NCBI GenBank assembly: GCA_902490055.1
Contig: CABUCP010000165.1
Location: 1 to 7,137, forward strand
Direction of reading: 5' to 3'
Source of the DNA: an uncultured Klebsiella sp.
GTDB taxonomy: Bacteria > Pseudomonadota > Gammaproteobacteria > Enterobacterales > Enterobacteriaceae
DNA: 7,137 nucleotides
Positions 1-7,137 of this stretch are shown in pieces (the stretch's first letter is position 1; every line of letters begins with the position of its first letter). The translations under genes and the position numbers were made by a program. The notes under the pieces are model-generated. The model was not told the DNA's origin and did no database searches. It worked only from the letters and a program-made list of their open reading frames with translations.

Positions 1-30
1 AACCACCATCATCACCATCATCCTGACTAG
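1..30 (+). CDS. hisL: his operon leader peptide, 3' end only
   Basis: The window opens inside the his leader peptide. Read from base 1, the codons give N-H-H-H-H-H-H-P-D and then TAG at 28-30, so six consecutive His codons occupy 4-21. The E. coli and Salmonella leaders, as I recall them, end in a run of seven His followed by P-D-stop, so this is a close relative. The peptide has no enzymatic role. Ribosome speed through the His codons senses charged tRNA-His and decides which RNA hairpin forms downstream. The start codon, ribosome binding site and main operon promoter lie upstream of the window. The residue before the first His is Asn here, where E. coli has Lys by recall. Confidence 0.93.
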   Translation, partial: NHHHHHHPD

Positions 31-48
31 TCTTTCAGGCGATGTGTG
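13..48 (+). promoter_or_regulatory. his attenuator, first hairpin (A:B) overlapping the His codons
   Basis: Bases 22-26 (CCTGA) pair with 35-39 (TCAGG). The stem extends downwards as 16-19 with 41-44 and 13-15 with 46-48, with small bulges. The 5' arm contains the last three His codons and the Pro-Asp codons of hisL. A ribosome stalled on the His codons would therefore keep this hairpin from forming. In the known enterobacterial his attenuation model this is the A:B hairpin, which forms when the leader is not being translated. The pairing is read directly from the sequence; the role is by homology. Confidence 0.7.
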
Positions 49-72
49 CTGGAAGACGTTTAGATCTTCCAG
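49..72 (+). promoter_or_regulatory. his attenuator, central hairpin (C:D)
   Basis: CTGGAAGA at 49-56 is perfectly complementary to TCTTCCAG at 65-72, giving an 8-bp stem with an 8-base loop. It could extend with weaker G:U pairs toward about 42 and 80. In the his attenuation model the C:D hairpin leaves the terminator's 5' arm free, so the terminator can fold. The 3' arm at 65-70 is also part of the alternative antiterminator pairing, so the two structures exclude each other. Confidence 0.75.
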
Positions 73-106
73 TGGTGCATGAACGCAAAGAGAGCCCCCG
101 GAAGAT
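64..106 (+). promoter_or_regulatory. his attenuator, antiterminator pairing (D:E)
   Basis: ATCTTCC at 64-70 is perfectly complementary to GGAAGAT at 100-106. This pairing takes up the upper 5' arm of the terminator hairpin (93-104) and so prevents it from folding. It also competes with the central hairpin at 49-72. By the known model it forms when a ribosome stalls on the leader His codons because charged tRNA-His is scarce, letting RNA polymerase continue into hisG. The complementarity is seen directly; the regulatory consequence is established for enterobacterial his operons. Confidence 0.75.
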
Positions 107-128
107 TCACTTCCGGGGGCTTTTTTTT
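91..128 (+). terminator. his attenuator: intrinsic terminator (E:F) before hisG
   Basis: The arm at 93-104 (AGCCCCCGGAAG) pairs without mismatch with 110-121 (CTTCCGGGGGCT). This gives a 12-bp stem, eight of whose pairs are G:C, around a 5-base loop (ATTCA). A run of eight T follows at 121-128. It has every feature of a strong Rho-independent terminator. It sits 47 bases before the hisG start and well after the leader stop codon, so it acts as the attenuator of the operon rather than as the end of an upstream gene. Confidence 0.96.
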
Positions 129-175
129 GGACCGAATTCGGACAGATTCAGACAGGTATTCAGAGGAAAACAACA

Positions 176-1075
176 ATGTTAGACAACACCCGTTTACGCA
201 TAGCTATTCAGAAATCAGGCCGTTTAAGTGAAGATTCACGCGAATTGCTGGGCCGCTGCGGCATTAAAGTCAACCTGCACACCCAGCGCCTGATCGCTCT
301 CGCGGAAAACATGCCTATCGATATTCTGCGCGTTCGCGATGACGATATTCCGGGGCTGGTGATGGACGGCGTTGTCGACCTCGGCATTATTGGCGAAAAC
401 GTGCTCGAAGAAGAGCTACTGAGCCGCCGCGCGCAGGGCGAAGATCCGCGCTATTTCACTCTGCGTCGCCTGGACTTCGGCGGCTGCCGCCTGTCGCTGG
501 CCACGGCGGTTGACGAAAACTGGAACGGCCCGGCCGCGCTGGACGGTAAACGCATCGCCACTTCTTACCCGCACCTGCTGAAGCGCTACCTCGACCAGAA
601 AGGAATTTCCTTTAAATCCTGTCTGCTTAACGGTTCCGTTGAAGTCGCACCGCGCGCAGGTCTGGCAGACGCCATCTGCGACCTGGTTTCTACCGGCGCG
701 ACCCTTGAGGCTAACGGCCTGCGCGAAGTGGAAGTCATTTATCGCTCCAAAGCTTGCCTTATCCAGCGCGACGGCGAGATGGACGAAGCAAAACAGCAGT
801 TGATCGACCGCCTGCTGACCCGCATTCAGGGCGTGATCCAGGCCCGCGAATCAAAATACATCATGATGCATGCGCCGACCGAACGCCTGGAAGAAGTTGT
901 CGCGTTGCTGCCGGGCGCCGAAAGGCCAACTATTCTGCCGCTGGCAGGCGACAAACAGCGTGTGGCCATGCATATGGTCAGCAGCGAAACCCTGTTCTGG
1001 GAAACCATGGAAAAACTGAAAGCGCTGGGCGCCAGCTCTATTCTGGTGCTGCCGATAGAGAAGATGATGGAGTAA
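176..1075 (+). CDS. hisG: ATP phosphoribosyltransferase (HisG, long form)
   Basis: This enzyme catalyses the first, committed step of histidine synthesis: ATP plus PRPP gives N1-(5-phosphoribosyl)-ATP. It is cytosolic and hexameric in its inhibited state. The product has 299 residues, the same length as E. coli HisG, and is near-identical to it throughout. The catalytic domain spans about residues 1-225. The PRPP-binding segment is D169-LVSTGAT-L-E178, and [13 protein letters not shown] lies just before it at 153-165. The C-terminal portion, about 226-299, is the ACT-like domain that binds histidine for feedback inhibition, so this is the long form needing no HisZ partner. ATG at 176 follows an AGAGGA ribosome site at 162-167 with 8-base spacing. 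It is the first gene after the attenuator, which therefore controls its transcription. Confidence 0.98.
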   Translation: MLDNTRLRIAIQKSGRLSEDSRELLGRCGIKVNLHTQRLIALAENMPIDILRVRDDDIPGLVMDGVVDLGIIGENVLEEELLSRRAQGEDPRYFTLRRLDFGGCRLSLATAVDENWNGPAALDGKRIATSYPHLLKRYLDQKGISFKSCLLNGSVEVAPRAGLADAICDLVSTGATLEANGLREVEVIYRSKACLIQRDGEMDEAKQQLIDRLLTRIQGVIQARESKYIMMHAPTERLEEVVALLPGAERPTILPLAGDKQRVAMHMVSSETLFWETMEKLKALGASSILVLPIEKMME

Positions 1076-1101
1076 TCCAGCGGTTCGGATACGGGACAAA
1101 C

Positions 1102-1107
1102 AGGGGA
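1102..1107 (+). promoter_or_regulatory. ribosome binding site that fixes the hisD start
   Basis: AGGGGA at 1102-1107 is the only good Shine-Dalgarno match in the 39-base gap between hisG and hisD. Two in-frame ATG codons follow, at 1109 and 1115. The first is one base from the motif, too close for initiation. The second is seven bases away, which is normal. The site therefore selects ATG 1115. Confidence 0.8.
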
Positions 1108-1114
1108 AATGACC

Positions 1115-6619
<5,505 letters not shown>

Positions 6620-6626
<7 letters not shown>

Positions 6627-7137
6627 GTGAACAGCTGGATTGGCAAAAAACCGACGGCATGATGCCGGCGATCGTACAGCACGCGGAATCGGGTGAAGTG
6701 TTGATGCTGGGATATATGAATGAGGAAGCGCTGGCGAAAACGCAAGAAAGCGGCAAAGTGACCTTCTACTCGCGCACCAAACAGCGCCTGTGGACCAAGG
6801 GTGAAACCTCAGGCAACTTTCTTAATGTGGTTAGCATCACCCCAGATTGCGATAACGATACCTTGTTAGTGTTGGTCAACCCGATAGGCCCGACCTGCCA
6901 CAAAGGGACTTCAAGCTGCTTTGGGGAAACCGGCCATCAGTGGCTGTTCCTCTATCAACTGGAGCAACTACTGGCCGAGCGCAAACATGCCGACCCGGAG
7001 AGCTCTTATACCGCGAAACTGTATGCCAGCGGTACCAAGCGTATTGCGCAGAAAGTGGGGGAAGAAGGCGTGGAGACCGCACTGGCCGCGACGGTAAATG
7101 ATAAGTTTGAACTGAAGAATGAAGCGTCGGACCTGAT
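6620..7137 (+). CDS. hisI: bifunctional phosphoribosyl-AMP cyclohydrolase / phosphoribosyl-ATP pyrophosphatase, 3' truncated by window
   Basis: HisI (also called HisIE) catalyses steps two and three: phosphoribosyl-ATP is hydrolysed to phosphoribosyl-AMP, and its adenine ring is then opened to ProFAR. The N-terminal cyclohydrolase domain (about 1-108) has the metal motif D76-C-D-N-D80 and cysteines C93 and C100 in [12 protein letters not shown], presumed zinc ligands together with C77. The C-terminal pyrophosphatase domain begins near 110 and shows the [13 protein letters not shown] segment with acidic residues E148, E149 and E152, then NEASDL at 167-172. The reading frame runs open off the window after 172 codons. 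By comparison with E. coli about 27 residues are missing, so the whole protein should be near 199. E. coli has 203; the four-residue difference lies near the N-terminus ([10 protein letters not shown]). ATG 6620 overlaps hisF by seven bases. Confidence 0.96.

Noticed and set aside
129..175. Possible second promoter between the attenuator and hisG
   Set aside because: No pair of -35/-10 hexamers with acceptable spacing is visible. The segment is accounted for as the untranslated stretch and ribosome site before hisG.
1076..1114. hisG-hisD gap as a site for a terminator, promoter or repetitive palindrome
   Set aside because: The 39 bases contain no inverted repeat with a T run, no promoter hexamers and no REP-like palindrome; only the hisD ribosome site is recognisable.

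Overview
This window is the histidine biosynthesis operon of an enterobacterium. The gene order is hisL-hisG-hisD-hisC-hisB-hisH-hisA-hisF-hisI, all on the + strand. The products align nearly end to end with the E. coli and Salmonella His proteins as I remember them. GC content is moderately high, HisC starts [10 protein letters not shown] and is 353 residues, and HisI has a shortened N-terminus. Together these point to the Klebsiella/Raoultella group rather than Escherichia or Salmonella. This placement is by recall; species cannot be settled without a search.

Layout: positions 1-30 are the last codons of the leader peptide hisL, with six consecutive His codons. Positions 13-128 hold the attenuator: a hairpin overlapping the His codons, a central hairpin, a competing antiterminator pairing and a strong intrinsic terminator with eight T. 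The main promoter and the hisL start lie upstream of the window. From 176 onward the genes are packed tightly. There is a 39-base gap between hisG and hisD. All later junctions overlap: hisD/hisC and hisC/hisB by 4 bases, hisB/hisH and hisH/hisA by 1, hisA/hisF by 19 and hisF/hisI by 7. hisI is cut by the end of the window after 172 codons. No stretch over 300 bases lacks a gene.

The genes together encode every step from PRPP and ATP to histidine. HisG makes phosphoribosyl-ATP and HisI (bifunctional) hydrolyses and opens it. HisA isomerises the product, and HisH-HisF uses glutamine to form the imidazole ring, giving IGP plus AICAR. HisB (bifunctional) dehydrates IGP and later removes the phosphate. 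HisC transaminates between those two HisB steps, and HisD oxidises histidinol to histidine.

I found no mobile element, CRISPR array, tRNA or rRNA gene, foreign insert or undescribed system. The points worth a second look are modest. They are the six-His leader, two tandem start codons where the Shine-Dalgarno spacing picks the second, an AT-rich island in the 3' part of hisC that may be the internal promoter, and small N-terminal length differences in HisC and HisI.
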